Notes: generated by a model from the sequence alone, not told the origin. DNA of 16,986 nucleotides from an uncultured Collinsella sp. (GCA_902493835.1 CABURG010000022.1:1-16986); one strand, 5' to 3'; shown: positions 5,913 to 15,168, numbered from the stretch's first letter. Translations and numbers: made by a program.

Positions 5913-8096
5913 GTGAAGGATTCCGACCTCTCCACAACGGCTGCGCGCGACGCTGCCCGCATCGTCTGGTTTAAGCGCTATCCCGCCAAGCAGACGCTCA
6001 TCGCATTTTTGCTCGCGCTGTTGGCGACCACGGCGTTTTCCATCGATCCCGCCCCGGTGTCGAGCAACGCGGTCTTGGCGATTGACCCCAAAGCCTCGGG
6101 CATGCTGTACGTGTGCTACGAGGTGCTCCTCTCGTTTGCCGGCCATACCGACGCGGTCATGCTGCTTGCGCTTGCCTGCCTGCTCACGCTGCCGTTTCGC
6201 TACGTATTCTTTGGCCGCGGCGATGCTTGGCGTCCTTCGGTGATCCTTCCGTCGCTGTTCTTTGCCGCCTGCATGGTGTTTGGCCGCAGCTACGACCTCA
6301 CCGATTCGGCCGAGATCGTGCTCGGCGACAAGGCCCGCATCATCTGCGCCTGGATAGGCGGTGTGGGCTGGATGCTCTTGGCGGTCGTTGCCTTCTACCT
6401 TGCCTTTGAGTGTCTAGATTGGCTGAGCTCTCGGCGCATTCCGTTTTCCGAAGCGCACTTTGGCCGCGTATGGCGTGTGGCTCACGCCGTGCTCTCGGTC
6501 CATCCCTTTGCCGGGCCCTTCCTGGTGCTTATGATCGCCTGGGCGCCCATGCTCATCGCTTCGCTGCCCGGCCTTTTTATGGGAGACACGGGTGCGCAGA
6601 TTCGCCAGTGGTTCAACTACCCCAACGGCACGAGTGACTACCTGCGTCTGCTCAATCCCAATGTGTTGCTCAACGGACATCACCCCGTGGTGCACACGGC
6701 TATCATCGGTTCGTGCGTCCAGCTGGGGCTTTCACTGTTCAACAGCGCCAACGCAGGTCTTGCCATCTACACCTGCGCTCAGTTCGTCATTACGGCCGCC
6801 TGCATGGCCTATTCCATCTCGTCGCTGCGCAAGCTGGGCGTGAGTCTGCCGGTTCGCGGCGTGACCTTGCTGTTCTTTGTGTTTATGCCCATGTTCTCCA
6901 ACTACGCGGCCCTGCTTACCAAAGATGTGCTGTTTGCCGACGCGTTTTTGGTGCTGTTGGTGCAGACCGTGAAGCTCGTGGCCTGCGGCCTGCCCCGTCG
7001 CGATGCCAATGCCGAGCGTGCGGGCGAACAGAGGCCCGTGCTCTTTGCGCGCCACGACTGGCTGTTGCTCGTGCTGGGTGCCATGGGTTCAACGTTTTTG
7101 CGCAATGGCGGCTTGGTCTTTCCGTTGGCGGCCTGCATGATTGCGGCGGCGTTTTGCGCCCGGGACGCGCATGTGGCCCGTCGCGTGGCCAAACAGTCTG
7201 GCGTCACGCCCTCGTACGCCACGCCGCGCTTCCGCTGGGTCGGCGTGCTCGCAGTGCTTGCGCTCTGCCTTGTCTCCAACATGTATTTCACCAAGGTATT
7301 TATGCCGGCGCACGATATCACGCCGGGCTCCAAGCGCGAGATCCTCTCGATTCCGTTTCAACAGACGGCTCGTTTCGTCCAAAAGCACGACGGCCTCAAC
7401 TCGGGCGTCAACCCCACGGTTAAGGAGGACGGCACCATCGTGGAGGCTCCTTGCGACGGCTTGGTGACCGACGAAGAGCGTGCCGTGATCGACCGTGTAC
7501 TCAAGTACGAGAATCTGGGCCGCCGTTACAACCCGGATAAGTCGGACGCCGTCAAAAATTGCTTTAACGAGTACGCCTCGCAGGAGGACATCAAGGCCTA
7601 TTTTGAGGTGTGGGCCCAGATGTTCAAAAAGGATCCCGAGTGCTATATCTCGGCGCTCGTCAATAACTACTATGGGTACTTCTATCCGAGTGCTCGTGAT
7701 GCATGGGTCTACAGCACGGCGCGCAGTGCCGAGATCATGGCGAAGCCCGATAACCTCAAGTACTTTGACTTCCATCCGGTCGATAGCAAAGCCGTGCGCT
7801 GGTGCGACCATCTGATTAACCTGTACCGTGTGGCGGTGCAGCGCATTCCGTTTATCTCGCTCACCATGAGCTCGGCTACTTACGCGTGGATTATGATCGC
7901 CGTGGTGGTCTACCTGTTGCGCCGCCATTCGTGGCGCGGGCTGGCCATTTGGGTGCCGCTGCTGGGCGTGCTCGCCGTGTGCCTGATTGGTCCGTGCAAC
8001 GGCTCGACCTACATGCGCTACCTGTATCCGGTCATTGCCTGCATGCCCTTCGCCATCGGCGCCACCGTCACCCGCAGCGACTTCCTCTGGTCCTAA
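5913..8096 (+). CDS. DUF6020-like large membrane protein, GT-C glycosyltransferase-like
   Basis: A 727-residue protein with about 12 or more membrane segments and one long soluble stretch (about residues 465-635). Near the first third come GDTGAQI (Asp 225) and NGHHPVVHT (256-262), placed as in DUF6020 and related membrane proteins that resemble GT-C polyprenyl-phosphate sugar transferases, where an acidic residue after an early membrane segment is catalytic. The match is from memory of the family pattern; enzyme activity is inference. The start is a GTG at 5913 with AGAAAGG 10 bases upstream, a rather long spacing. It follows lgt by 83 bases, with a hairpin between, so it may be separately transcribed. 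A role in modifying envelope polymers or lipids would fit. No sugar-nucleotide or polymer genes are adjacent. Confidence 0.65.
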   Translation: MKDSDLSTTAARDAARIVWFKRYPAKQTLIAFLLALLATTAFSIDPAPVSSNAVLAIDPKASGMLYVCYEVLLSFAGHTDAVMLLALACLLTLPFRYVFFGRGDAWRPSVILPSLFFAACMVFGRSYDLTDSAEIVLGDKARIICAWIGGVGWMLLAVVAFYLAFECLDWLSSRRIPFSEAHFGRVWRVAHAVLSVHPFAGPFLVLMIAWAPMLIASLPGLFMGDTGAQIRQWFNYPNGTSDYLRLLNPNVLLNGHHPVVHTAIIGSCVQLGLSLFNSANAGLAIYTCAQFVITAACMAYSISSLRKLGVSLPVRGVTLLFFVFMPMFSNYAALLTKDVLFADAFLVLLVQTVKLVACGLPRRDANAERAGEQRPVLFARHDWLLLVLGAMGSTFLRNGGLVFPLAACMIAAAFCARDAHVARRVAKQSGVTPSYATPRFRWVGVLAVLALCLVSNMYFTKVFMPAHDITPGSKREILSIPFQQTARFVQKHDGLNSGVNPTVKEDGTIVEAPCDGLVTDEERAVIDRVLKYENLGRRYNPDKSDAVKNCFNEYASQEDIKAYFEVWAQMFKKDPECYISALVNNYYGYFYPSARDAWVYSTARSAEIMAKPDNLKYFDFHPVDSKAVRWCDHLINLYRVAVQRIPFISLTMSSATYAWIMIAVVVYLLRRHSWRGLAIWVPLLGVLAVCLIGPCNGSTYMRYLYPVIACMPFAIGATVTRSDFLWS

Positions 8097-8097
8097 C

Positions 8098-8130
8098 TTG
8101 GTGCATTGGGGTCAGGTTTCTTTGCACCAA
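8098..8130 (+). repeat. Loop-conserved hairpin downstream of the DUF6020-like gene
   Basis: The 17-base loop TTGGGGTCAGGTTTCTT (8106-8122) is closed by eight perfect pairs (TTGGTGCA 8098-8105 with TGCACCAA 8123-8130). It begins one base after the stop codon. It is followed by AGGGGG, not a T-tract, so it does not look like an intrinsic terminator. Confidence 0.55.
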
Positions 8131-8186
8131 AGGGGGCATCATCACGACGCCTTCATTTTGGGGTTTATCTCGCAGGCTAGTAGGTA

Positions 8187-8211
8187 TATCATAACGACGT
8201 TTGTTTATATT
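8187..8211 (+). promoter_or_regulatory. Probable yebC promoter region
   Basis: Two candidate -10 boxes occur in an AT-rich patch: TATCAT (8187-8192) and TATATT (8206-8211), each 5 of 6. Neither has a convincing -35 at the right spacing. The choice between them is open. Confidence 0.35.
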
Positions 8212-8260
8212 GCCCGAGCATTTGCGCTGGGCTTTAGGTCGAAACCGATAGGAGACACGT

Positions 8261-9067
8261 ATGTCCGGACACTCTAAGTGGGCCACAACCAAGCATCGTA
8301 AGGGCGCGCAGGACGCCAAGCGTTCCGCCCTCTTCTCCAAGCTCAGCCGCAACATCACCGTTGCTGCCCGTCTCGGCGGTGACCCGCTGCCCGAGAACAA
8401 CGCCAGCCTCGCCGCTGCCGTTGCCAAGGCCAAGGCTCAGTCCATGCCTAAGGACAAGATCAAGTCCGCTATCGACAAGGCTTTTGGTTCGGGTGCTGAC
8501 GCCGCCGTCTACGAGAACATCGTGTACGAGGGCTACGGTCCTGCCGGTGTCGCCGTCTACGTCGACTGCCTGACCGACAACCGCAACCGTACCGCCGCTG
8601 ACGTCCGCTCCGCCTTCTCCCACGCTGGTGGCAACCTGGGCACCTCCGGCTCCGTCGCCTTCCAGTTTGAGCGCAAGGGCCAGATTGTCGTCGCCAAGGA
8701 GATCCTGGACGAGAACGCCAAGAAGGAGACCATGATCGCCAACGGTGCTGCCGGTGACGAGGATGAGTTCATGATGGCCATCGCCGAGGCCGGTGGCGAG
8801 GACTACGAGGACGCCGGCGAGGAGTGGATCGTCTGGACTACTGCCAACGAGGTCATGGCTGTCTCCAAGGCGCTCGAGGAGCAGGGCGTCCAAGTCAAGG
8901 GCTCCGAGACCACCATGGTCCCGACCACCCCGACCGAGGTTTCCGGCGCCGACGCCAAGAAGGTTCAGCGCCTCATCGACCGTCTTGAGGAGCTCGACGA
9001 CGTCCAGGATGTTTACAGCACCATGGACATGACCGACGAGGTCATCGCTGCCCTCGAGGAGGAGTAG
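8261..9067 (+). CDS. yebC: YebC/PmpR family translation-associated or DNA-binding protein
   Basis: The N-terminus MSGHSKWATTKHRKGAQDAKR and the following FSKLSRNITVAAR are diagnostic of the YebC family. The central YEGYGPAGVAVYVDCLTDNRNRT and GGNLGTSGSVAFQFERKG blocks are also typical. Members have been described as transcription regulators (PmpR) and, more recently, as factors that help ribosomes at difficult sequences. Length is 268 residues against the usual 240-250; the excess is in an acidic middle section (about residues 150-190). The ATG at 8261 has GGAG six bases upstream. Codon use is more biased than in neighbours (AAG for Lys, GCC/GCT for Ala, CGC/CGT for Arg), suggesting high expression. 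It is bracketed by its own upstream promoter region and a strong terminator, so probably monocistronic. Confidence 0.95.
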   Translation: MSGHSKWATTKHRKGAQDAKRSALFSKLSRNITVAARLGGDPLPENNASLAAAVAKAKAQSMPKDKIKSAIDKAFGSGADAAVYENIVYEGYGPAGVAVYVDCLTDNRNRTAADVRSAFSHAGGNLGTSGSVAFQFERKGQIVVAKEILDENAKKETMIANGAAGDEDEFMMAIAEAGGEDYEDAGEEWIVWTTANEVMAVSKALEEQGVQVKGSETTMVPTTPTEVSGADAKKVQRLIDRLEELDDVQDVYSTMDMTDEVIAALEEE

Positions 9068-9072
9068 CGCCC

Positions 9073-9090
9073 GCACGGGTTAAGCCGTGC
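9073..9090 (+). repeat. Small hairpin right after yebC
   Basis: GCACGG and CCGTGC pair around a six-base loop (gttaag), five bases past the stop. It lacks a T-tract; the main terminator follows at 9137. Confidence 0.35.
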
Positions 9091-9136
9091 ATATCTGGGC
9101 ATAATGAAGCGAGCATGCAAGCCTCGTGGAATAGAT

Positions 9137-9178
9137 GAGCCGGATCCGCGTGCGTAGAGCACCGGACCCGGCTCTTTT
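9137..9178 (+). terminator. Rho-independent terminator of yebC
   Basis: GAGCCGG (9137-9143) pairs with CCGGCTC (9168-9174). The stem continues inward after one mismatch with TCCG/CGGA and then GTGC/GCAC past a bulged C. TTTT (9175-9178) follows. Confidence 0.85.
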
Positions 9179-9183
9179 ATAAT
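9178..9183 (+). promoter_or_regulatory. Perfect -10 box for the amaP-like operon, fused to the yebC terminator
   Basis: TATAAT begins with the last T of the yebC terminator T-tract. No good -35 is seen, because the -35 zone lies inside the terminator stem. The start point would be near 9190, 44 bases before the GTG at 9234. Confidence 0.5.
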
Positions 9184-9233
9184 GATGCGAACCGTTTTGC
9201 ATTTTGAGAGCCGAGATTTGAAGGGAGCGCCAC

Positions 9234-9779
9234 GTGCGCGTACTCAAACGAGCCCTAGCGATTGTGTATCTTGCCGCCGCCATCGTGGCGCTGGGTACGC
9301 TTGTCTGCCAGTTTTGGGGGCCGTATACGTATCGCTTTATGCTGCTGATGCGCGACCCCATGCCGCGCATTGTCGTGACGGCATGCGGCGGAGTTGTGGC
9401 GATCGGCGTGCTGGTAAGCTTCTTTCGCCTGATGTTTGCTCGTCGCGAGCCGTCCTGCGTGCATCCGGCGGGGGAGCGCAATATCGAGGTTACCCTTGCG
9501 GCGCTTTCTTCGTGTGCCAGGGCTGCTGCCGAGCGCGACGACCGCGTGATGGTCGAGCATGTCGAGGCCCGCGTCCAAGGCCCCGACGATTCGCACGTCC
9601 GATTTAAGGTCGAGGCTATCGCGCTTGACGATAAGGACGTGGCATCTCTGGCTACCGCGATGCAGCAGCGCATCGAGGAAGCTTGCGACACCATGCTCGG
9701 CACGCCGGGTACGACCACGCGCGTCCGTTTTTTGCCGTCCAAGACTACCGTCCAGACCGTGGAGGTTTCCGGTGAGTGA
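9234..9779 (+). CDS. AmaP-like membrane anchor of the Asp23 cluster
   Basis: A 181-residue protein with two N-terminal membrane segments (about 7-27 and 45-66) and a soluble C-terminal domain (about 80-181) of alternating strands and helices. This is the plan of AmaP (alkaline shock response membrane anchoring protein), which tethers Asp23 to the membrane in Firmicutes. Sequence likeness is weak by eye, and the call leans on context: it is followed directly by a DUF2273 gene and an Asp23/Gls24 gene, the usual order. The start is a GTG at 9234 with AAGGGAG (9221-9227) six bases upstream. The stop codon lies inside the next gene, so the two are translationally coupled. Confidence 0.65.
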   Translation: MRVLKRALAIVYLAAAIVALGTLVCQFWGPYTYRFMLLMRDPMPRIVVTACGGVVAIGVLVSFFRLMFARREPSCVHPAGERNIEVTLAALSSCARAAAERDDRVMVEHVEARVQGPDDSHVRFKVEAIALDDKDVASLATAMQQRIEEACDTMLGTPGTTTRVRFLPSKTTVQTVEVSGE

Positions 9780-10149
9780 TACCAATCAAGATAAGACCGC
9801 TCGTACGCCGCGCCTGACGATTGACCAGAGCGCCACACCGGCGAGCGAACCTTTTGATTCCAAAGCAGAGGCAACCGAGTTACAAGACGCGGCAGCCGTG
9901 GATTTTGACGAGGCTATGGGTCTCATCAAGGGTACGGGCGCTGCCATCTGGAGCTATGCTGTGCGTCATCCCAACACCACGCTCGGTGCCGTCGCTGGCT
10001 TTATCCTCGCCGTGTTGGTGCTCACGCTCGGCCTGTGGGACACGCTCGTCATCGCATTCTTCGTGCTGATCGGCGCTGTGATCGGCCAAATTCGCGACGG
10101 CGAGAACGGGATCGTCAACTTCTTCGGCCGTCTGTTTAGCGGCCGCTAA
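9772..10149 (+). CDS. DUF2273 family small membrane protein
   Basis: The 125-residue product starts at a GTG (9772) that overlaps the previous gene by 8 bases; GGAGG (9761-9765) lies six bases upstream inside that gene. Residues 1-60 are polar and acidic. Residues 70-106 form two closely spaced membrane segments followed by GQIRDGENGIVNFFGRLFSGR, the usual DUF2273 ending. Typical family members are only about 60-70 residues long, so the N-terminal 60 residues are an extension. Function is unknown; its constant company with Asp23 and AmaP suggests a part in the same membrane-associated envelope-stress complex. Confidence 0.75.
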   Translation: MSDTNQDKTARTPRLTIDQSATPASEPFDSKAEATELQDAAAVDFDEAMGLIKGTGAAIWSYAVRHPNTTLGAVAGFILAVLVLTLGLWDTLVIAFFVLIGAVIGQIRDGENGIVNFFGRLFSGR

Positions 10150-10193
10150 TATGTATTCGACTGTCGCATCTGCGGCAGGCATAAGGAGGAACC

Positions 10194-10709
10194 ATGGCTT
10201 TTAATACGAAGGTCGATGTGGCCGATACCGAGCTCGAGGAGAACGAGGCGGTCGTCGCCGAAGCCGAGGATGTGACGCTCGAGGACGAGGCTCTTGTCGA
10301 GGTCGAGTCCGATGAGGATGAGGACGACGAGGAGGCGGACGAGTCCGAGGACTCGCTGACCTATTCCAACGGTGTGATCGAGAAGATCGTTGCCATGGCC
10401 ACCCGCGAGGTTCCGCACGTTCTGGGCATGAAGGGTAACCTTATGCACTTTGTGCAGGAGCAGTTTGGTGCCGAGAATCTGACCAAGGGCGTGACGGTCG
10501 AGGTCACCGATGACAATCGCGTGGTCGTCAACATCTCCGTCATTATCGAGTACGGCGCCTATGCGCCTGCGATCTTCGACGATGTCAAGGCGCGTGTCAC
10601 CGAGCGCCTTGCCGCGATGACCGGCCTTGAGGTGGCGGGCGTCAACCTGCGCATCGAGGACGTCATCACCCCCGAGGAGTACGAGCACCGCACCAGCCAG
10701 CACGAGTAA
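10194..10709 (+). CDS. Asp23/Gls24 family envelope stress response protein
   Basis: The 171-residue protein has a strongly acidic, low-complexity N-terminus (residues 1-54, including DEDEDDEEADESED) followed by the Asp23/Gls24 domain (about 57-165): YSNGVIEKIVAMATREVPHV, then VTDDNRVVVNISVIIEYGAYAP and the amphipathic helix VKARVTERLAAMTGLEV, ending in VNLRIEDVITPEE. In S. aureus, Asp23 is an abundant membrane-anchored protein linked to alkaline and cell-wall stress. The ATG at 10194 has AAGGAGGA directly upstream, a very strong site, fitting abundant expression. It is the last gene of the cluster, 44 bases after the DUF2273 gene. A loop-conserved hairpin overlaps its stop codon and a long terminator follows. 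Confidence 0.9.
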   Translation: MAFNTKVDVADTELEENEAVVAEAEDVTLEDEALVEVESDEDEDDEEADESEDSLTYSNGVIEKIVAMATREVPHVLGMKGNLMHFVQEQFGAENLTKGVTVEVTDDNRVVVNISVIIEYGAYAPAIFDDVKARVTERLAAMTGLEVAGVNLRIEDVITPEEYEHRTSQHE

Positions 10710-10744
10710 CCTTCCAAAAAGGGACAAGTTTGTTTTGGCAGGTT
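10708..10744 (+). repeat. Loop-conserved hairpin at the Asp23 stop codon
   Basis: The 17-base loop AAAGGGACAAGTTTGTT (10718-10734) is closed by nine pairs with one T-C mismatch (10708-10717 with 10735-10744); two more A-T pairs may close inside. The left arm includes two bases of the stop codon. TTA follows the right arm. Confidence 0.55.
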
Positions 10745-10762
10745 TTATCTGCGAAAACGTTA

Positions 10763-10805
10763 AACGGTCGACCGCGCAAGCAAAAGCGTGGCCGGCCGTT
10801 ATTTG
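10763..10805 (+). terminator. Terminator of the AmaP/DUF2273/Asp23 cluster
   Basis: Arms 10763-10776 and 10787-10800 pair over 14 positions with one mismatch and two G-U pairs, closing the 10-base loop CAAGCAAAAG. ATTTGTATG follows, a modest T-tract. The remaining gap to 10916 shows no clear promoter; TTGCAA at about 10845 is a weak -35 candidate. Confidence 0.65.
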
Positions 10806-10916
10806 TATGCCCCCGATGTAGGCATACCGCTCGTCTAACTAGGGGTTGCAATCGTCGCGTTCCGCGTTACCCTAATGGGCGCATTGTTTTCAAATTGTTA
10901 ACGAGGGGTTGCCGTA

Positions 10917-11939
10917 ATGGCCGACGAGCACGAAACAGAAAGCAAGGCATGGGCGATTGAGGCCGCCGCGGCAGAGGCGGCATCGCGTGCTGCCGAGGAG
11001 ATGCATCGTCCTCCCGTAGTGCCGATGGAGCGCGTGGTCGATCGCACCGATATCGAGCGCGGCGAGCGTGCCGGCCAAAAGCGCAGCCAGGAGCCAGGCT
11101 TCCCGCGCTTTTTTGCCGAGCTCAATCTGGGTCTGATTCTTACGGCCTTTGCCATCGTTGCGTTTAAAACCCCTAATCACTTTGCTTTTGGCGGCACCTC
11201 GGGCATGTCGGTCATTCTGTCCACGCTGTTCCCGACTCTGCCCGTCGGCGTCTTTATGTGGATTATCAACGCGGTTCTCGTCGTTTTGGGCTTTATCTTT
11301 TTGGAGCGCAAGGCGATTCTTTGGAGCGTCTTCGCCTCGTTTGCGCTGTCCGCCTACGTCTCGCTGTTTGAGCTCTTCATTCCGACCGATGTCTCTCTGA
11401 CGGGTGATATGTGGCTCGACCTGTGCTTTGCCGTGATTCTGCCGGCGCTCGGCAGCGCTATCGTCTTTGATATTGGTGCCTCGACGGGCGGCACGGACAT
11501 TCTCGCCATGATCCTCAAACGTCGCACGACGCTCGAGATTGGCCGCGCCCTGCTGCTGGTCGATATCGGCATCGTGACCATCGCGGCCTTTTTGTATGGC
11601 CCGCGTGTCGGTCTGTACTGCGTGCTCGGTCTGTTTGCCAAGACGCTTGTGGTCGACAAAGCCATTGAGAGCATTCATCTGCGCAAAGTCTGCACGGTCA
11701 TTTGTTCCGAGCCCCTTAAGGTCGAGGAGTTTATCGTCAAGCATCTCAACCGCACGGCGACCATCAGCCGCGGCTACGGTGCCTTCTCGGGCAAGTGCGT
11801 GACGGTGATCATGAGCGTGCTGAGCCGTCGCGAGGCCGTGCAACTACGCCGCTATGCGCGCGAAGTCGATCCGGGTGCCTTTATCACGATCGTCGACAGC
11901 TCCGAGATCGTCGGCAAGGGCTTCCGCGGAACGAACTAA
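10917..11939 (+). CDS. YitT family membrane protein with C-terminal DUF2179 domain
   Basis: The 340-residue protein has a polar, charged N-terminal extension (1-65, Ala/Glu rich), then YitT-type membrane segments starting at LNLGLILTAFAIVAFKTPN and GGTSGMS near residue 93; DIGASTGGTDILAMI near 185 is a hallmark loop. Residues 259-336 form the soluble DUF2179 domain (CTVICSEPLKVEEFIVKHL ... RGYGAFSGK ... DPGAFITIVDSSEIVGKGF), a ferredoxin-like fold. Function of the family is unknown. Usual length is about 280-290, the difference being the N-terminal extension. The ATG at 10917 has GAGGGG eight bases upstream. It is probably transcribed alone. Confidence 0.9.
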   Translation: MADEHETESKAWAIEAAAAEAASRAAEEMHRPPVVPMERVVDRTDIERGERAGQKRSQEPGFPRFFAELNLGLILTAFAIVAFKTPNHFAFGGTSGMSVILSTLFPTLPVGVFMWIINAVLVVLGFIFLERKAILWSVFASFALSAYVSLFELFIPTDVSLTGDMWLDLCFAVILPALGSAIVFDIGASTGGTDILAMILKRRTTLEIGRALLLVDIGIVTIAAFLYGPRVGLYCVLGLFAKTLVVDKAIESIHLRKVCTVICSEPLKVEEFIVKHLNRTATISRGYGAFSGKCVTVIMSVLSRREAVQLRRYAREVDPGAFITIVDSSEIVGKGFRGTN

Positions 11940-12088
11940 CGCAGACGTATTCAACGAACCGCCTACTGGCGCCGTGTACCTTGCAAATCGGTCATCTTTG
12001 AGTATTTGACCCCACATTGGGCAATAATGATGCTAAAGACATCGTTTGCGATCCAAGTGATTCGTTCAAGATACGAAGGGATGATTCT

Positions 12089-13396
<1,308 letters not shown>

Positions 13397-13404
13397 CCAC
13401 GCCG

Positions 13405-13437
13405 TCTGCCATTTGGGGACGGGGTAGAAATGGTAGA
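13405..13437 (+). repeat. Loop-conserved hairpin downstream of the zinc-ribbon gene
   Basis: The 17-base loop window TTGGGGACGGGGTAGAA (13413-13429) is closed by eight pairs with one G-U (13405-13412 with 13430-13437); two A-T pairs can close further in, leaving 13 bases. It starts nine bases past the stop. No T-tract follows. Confidence 0.55.
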
Positions 13438-13455
13438 AATAGCGCTTGAAGAATG

Positions 13456-13493
13456 AGCGGGGGCGGACGTTTCGATACGTCCGCCCCCGCTTT
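13456..13493. terminator. Strong bidirectional hairpin between convergent genes
   Basis: A perfect 15-pair stem (13456-13470 with 13477-13491) closes a 6-base loop (TTCGAT). It is followed by TT on the plus strand and by CATTCTTC on the minus strand. It serves the zinc-ribbon gene (plus) and the M20 gene (minus). Confidence 0.85.
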
Positions 13494-13536
13494 GACATCG
13501 CGATGTGGCTATGACTGCGAGATGCCAGCGAATCGA

Positions 13537-15000
13537 CTACTTGTCGTGCTTCTCCTCGCGGCGTGCAGCAGCGCGTGCATCGTGGATGCCCTTGATCGCG
13601 GCATGGCGAGCCGTTCGGGCATCATGGATGGCGTCGCGGGCCTCGGCGGTCGTCGCCTTGGCAGAGCGCAACTTGGCGGCCAGATCGGGGTTGGTTTCGG
13701 CGACCGCGGTAATCGTGGGGCCGTCGAGCTCCTCTTGCGTGGGCTCGGCCAAAAAGTCGATAGCATACTGGGCGGCCACCATGGAGCCCTTTGCCAGCAC
13801 GGTCTCGTCAATCTTGTAAAAGCAGGAATGCTGGGCGTACGTGGCGCCAATCTGGGGGTTGCGCGTGCCAACAAAGGCGAGCACGCCCGGCACGCGGCGC
13901 AGATACTCCGAGAAGTCCTCGCCCGAAAGTGTGCCGCGATAATGGCCTTCGCCGGCTGCACCCAGGCACTTGACCACGGCCTGACGACAACGCTCGCTCG
14001 AGGCGGCATCGTTTTCGACCTTGTAGTTGGCGATGGTGTAGTCGGTAAGTTCGGCCTCGGCGCCCAGGGCTGCCGCGGTGTGCTCCACGATGCGGCGCAT
14101 AAGCTCGGGCATTTCCTCGTGCGTCGAATCGCCATAGGTGCGCACCGTGCCGGCAAGGTAGGCCGTGCCGGCGATGACGTTGCGCGCGGTGCCGCCATGG
14201 AGCTCGCCGACGGTGATGACGGCGGGTTCGTAGGGGCTAATCTCGCGCGAGACGATGGTTTGCAGGGCGTTGACGATCTCGGCGGCAACCATAACGGCGT
14301 CGTGGCCGCGCTGGGGCATGGCGCCATGGCACGAGGTGCCGCGGACGTCGATGCGGAACCAGTCGGTATTGGCCATGCGCGGGCCGGGCTCGCAGCTTAC
14401 GGTGCCGGCGTCGACCTCGCTCCAGATGTGCGCGGCATAGGCACCGTCGACGCCATCGAGTACGCCCGTGCCGATCATGAGTTTGGCGCCCTGGCCGTTT
14501 TCCTCACTGGGCTGGAATACGATGCGAATCTCGCCGTGGATGTCGTCAGTCATATGGCGCAGGATTTGCAGCGTGCCGAGCATCATGGCGATATGGCAGT
14601 CGTGACCGCAGGCGTGCATGCAGCCCTTGTTGACGCTGGCGAACTCCTCGCCGGTCTGCTCGGTGACGGGCAAGGCGTCGATATCGGCGCGCAGCAGGAT
14701 ACGGCGGCGCGGCGTGCCGTCCTCGCGGTAGGCATCCGGCGCGGTGCCGCGGAGCGTCGCCACCAGGCCCGTCTTGAGCGGACGCTCGTAGGGGATATTC
14801 ATGGCGTCGAGCTGGTTGGCGATGTCAGAAGTCGTGCGCTCCTCGGCAAGGCTCAGCTCCGGGTGCTTATGGAAGTGCCGGCGCTGCTTGATGATGTAGG
14901 GTTCAAACTCGGCGGCGATATCCTGGATGGCCGCGGTGACGTCGTCTGCCGCGCGAACCTCGGTTGCCGCCATAATCTGCTGTGCCTTGGTCTTCGTCAT
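13537..15000 (-). CDS. M20 family (M20D) amidohydrolase / N-acyl-amino-acid hydrolase
   Basis: This 487-residue protein is a di-metal amidohydrolase of the hippurate hydrolase / IAA-amino acid hydrolase group, which removes acyl groups from amino acids or cleaves dipeptide-like amides in the cytoplasm. Visible motifs: RADIDALP (104-111), MHACGHDCH (128-136, metal ligands Cys 131 and His 133), EEN with the catalytic and metal Glu at 166-167, His 191, and YAQHS with His 391. The start at 15000 is set by AAGGAG ten bases upstream and by family N-termini; the frame stays open upstream to 15393 but that part lies over the divergent gene. The family is usually about 400 residues; here an Ala/Arg/Glu-rich, probably helical tail (about 420-487) is added. 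Divergent from the YtcJ-like gene. Confidence 0.9.
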   Translation of the reverse strand: MTKTKAQQIMAATEVRAADDVTAAIQDIAAEFEPYIIKQRRHFHKHPELSLAEERTTSDIANQLDAMNIPYERPLKTGLVATLRGTAPDAYREDGTPRRRILLRADIDALPVTEQTGEEFASVNKGCMHACGHDCHIAMMLGTLQILRHMTDDIHGEIRIVFQPSEENGQGAKLMIGTGVLDGVDGAYAAHIWSEVDAGTVSCEPGPRMANTDWFRIDVRGTSCHGAMPQRGHDAVMVAAEIVNALQTIVSREISPYEPAVITVGELHGGTARNVIAGTAYLAGTVRTYGDSTHEEMPELMRRIVEHTAAALGAEAELTDYTIANYKVENDAASSERCRQAVVKCLGAAGEGHYRGTLSGEDFSEYLRRVPGVLAFVGTRNPQIGATYAQHSCFYKIDETVLAKGSMVAAQYAIDFLAEPTQEELDGPTITAVAETNPDLAAKLRSAKATTAEARDAIHDARTARHAAIKGIHDARAAARREEKHDK

Positions 15001-15051
15001 GGTCGATTTGCTCCTTGCTGGGTTGATCGCAAAATCGTACAGGCTTTCTCC

Positions 15052-15080
15052 AGTATGCCACCTGCCGCTAGGGCTGGTAA
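15052..15080 (-). promoter_or_regulatory. Possible promoter of the M20D gene
   Basis: TTACCA (15080-15075) and CATACT (15057-15052) with a 17-base spacer, each 4 of 6. This lies in the 168-base gap shared with the divergent hydrolase. A matching plus-strand box may be TACACT (15125-15130) but without a -35. Confidence 0.35.
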
Positions 15081-15168
15081 AGTTGCCGTTTGCCGCTTGG
15101 GGTTTTGTAACAAGAGTGGGGGAGTACACTCGGGGGTGTTGAATTTCCTGCCAGAGATGGGGATGCCC

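Noticed and set aside
8234..9076. 280-codon minus-strand open frame
   Set aside because: Mirror of yebC, Leu/Gly/Val-rich with no domain; yebC itself is unmistakable.
13453..15168. Upstream open frame that would fuse to the YtcJ-like hydrolase (1117 codons in total)
   Set aside because: The first 1.7 kb is exactly antisense to the M20D gene, crosses half of a terminator stem and shows no domain.
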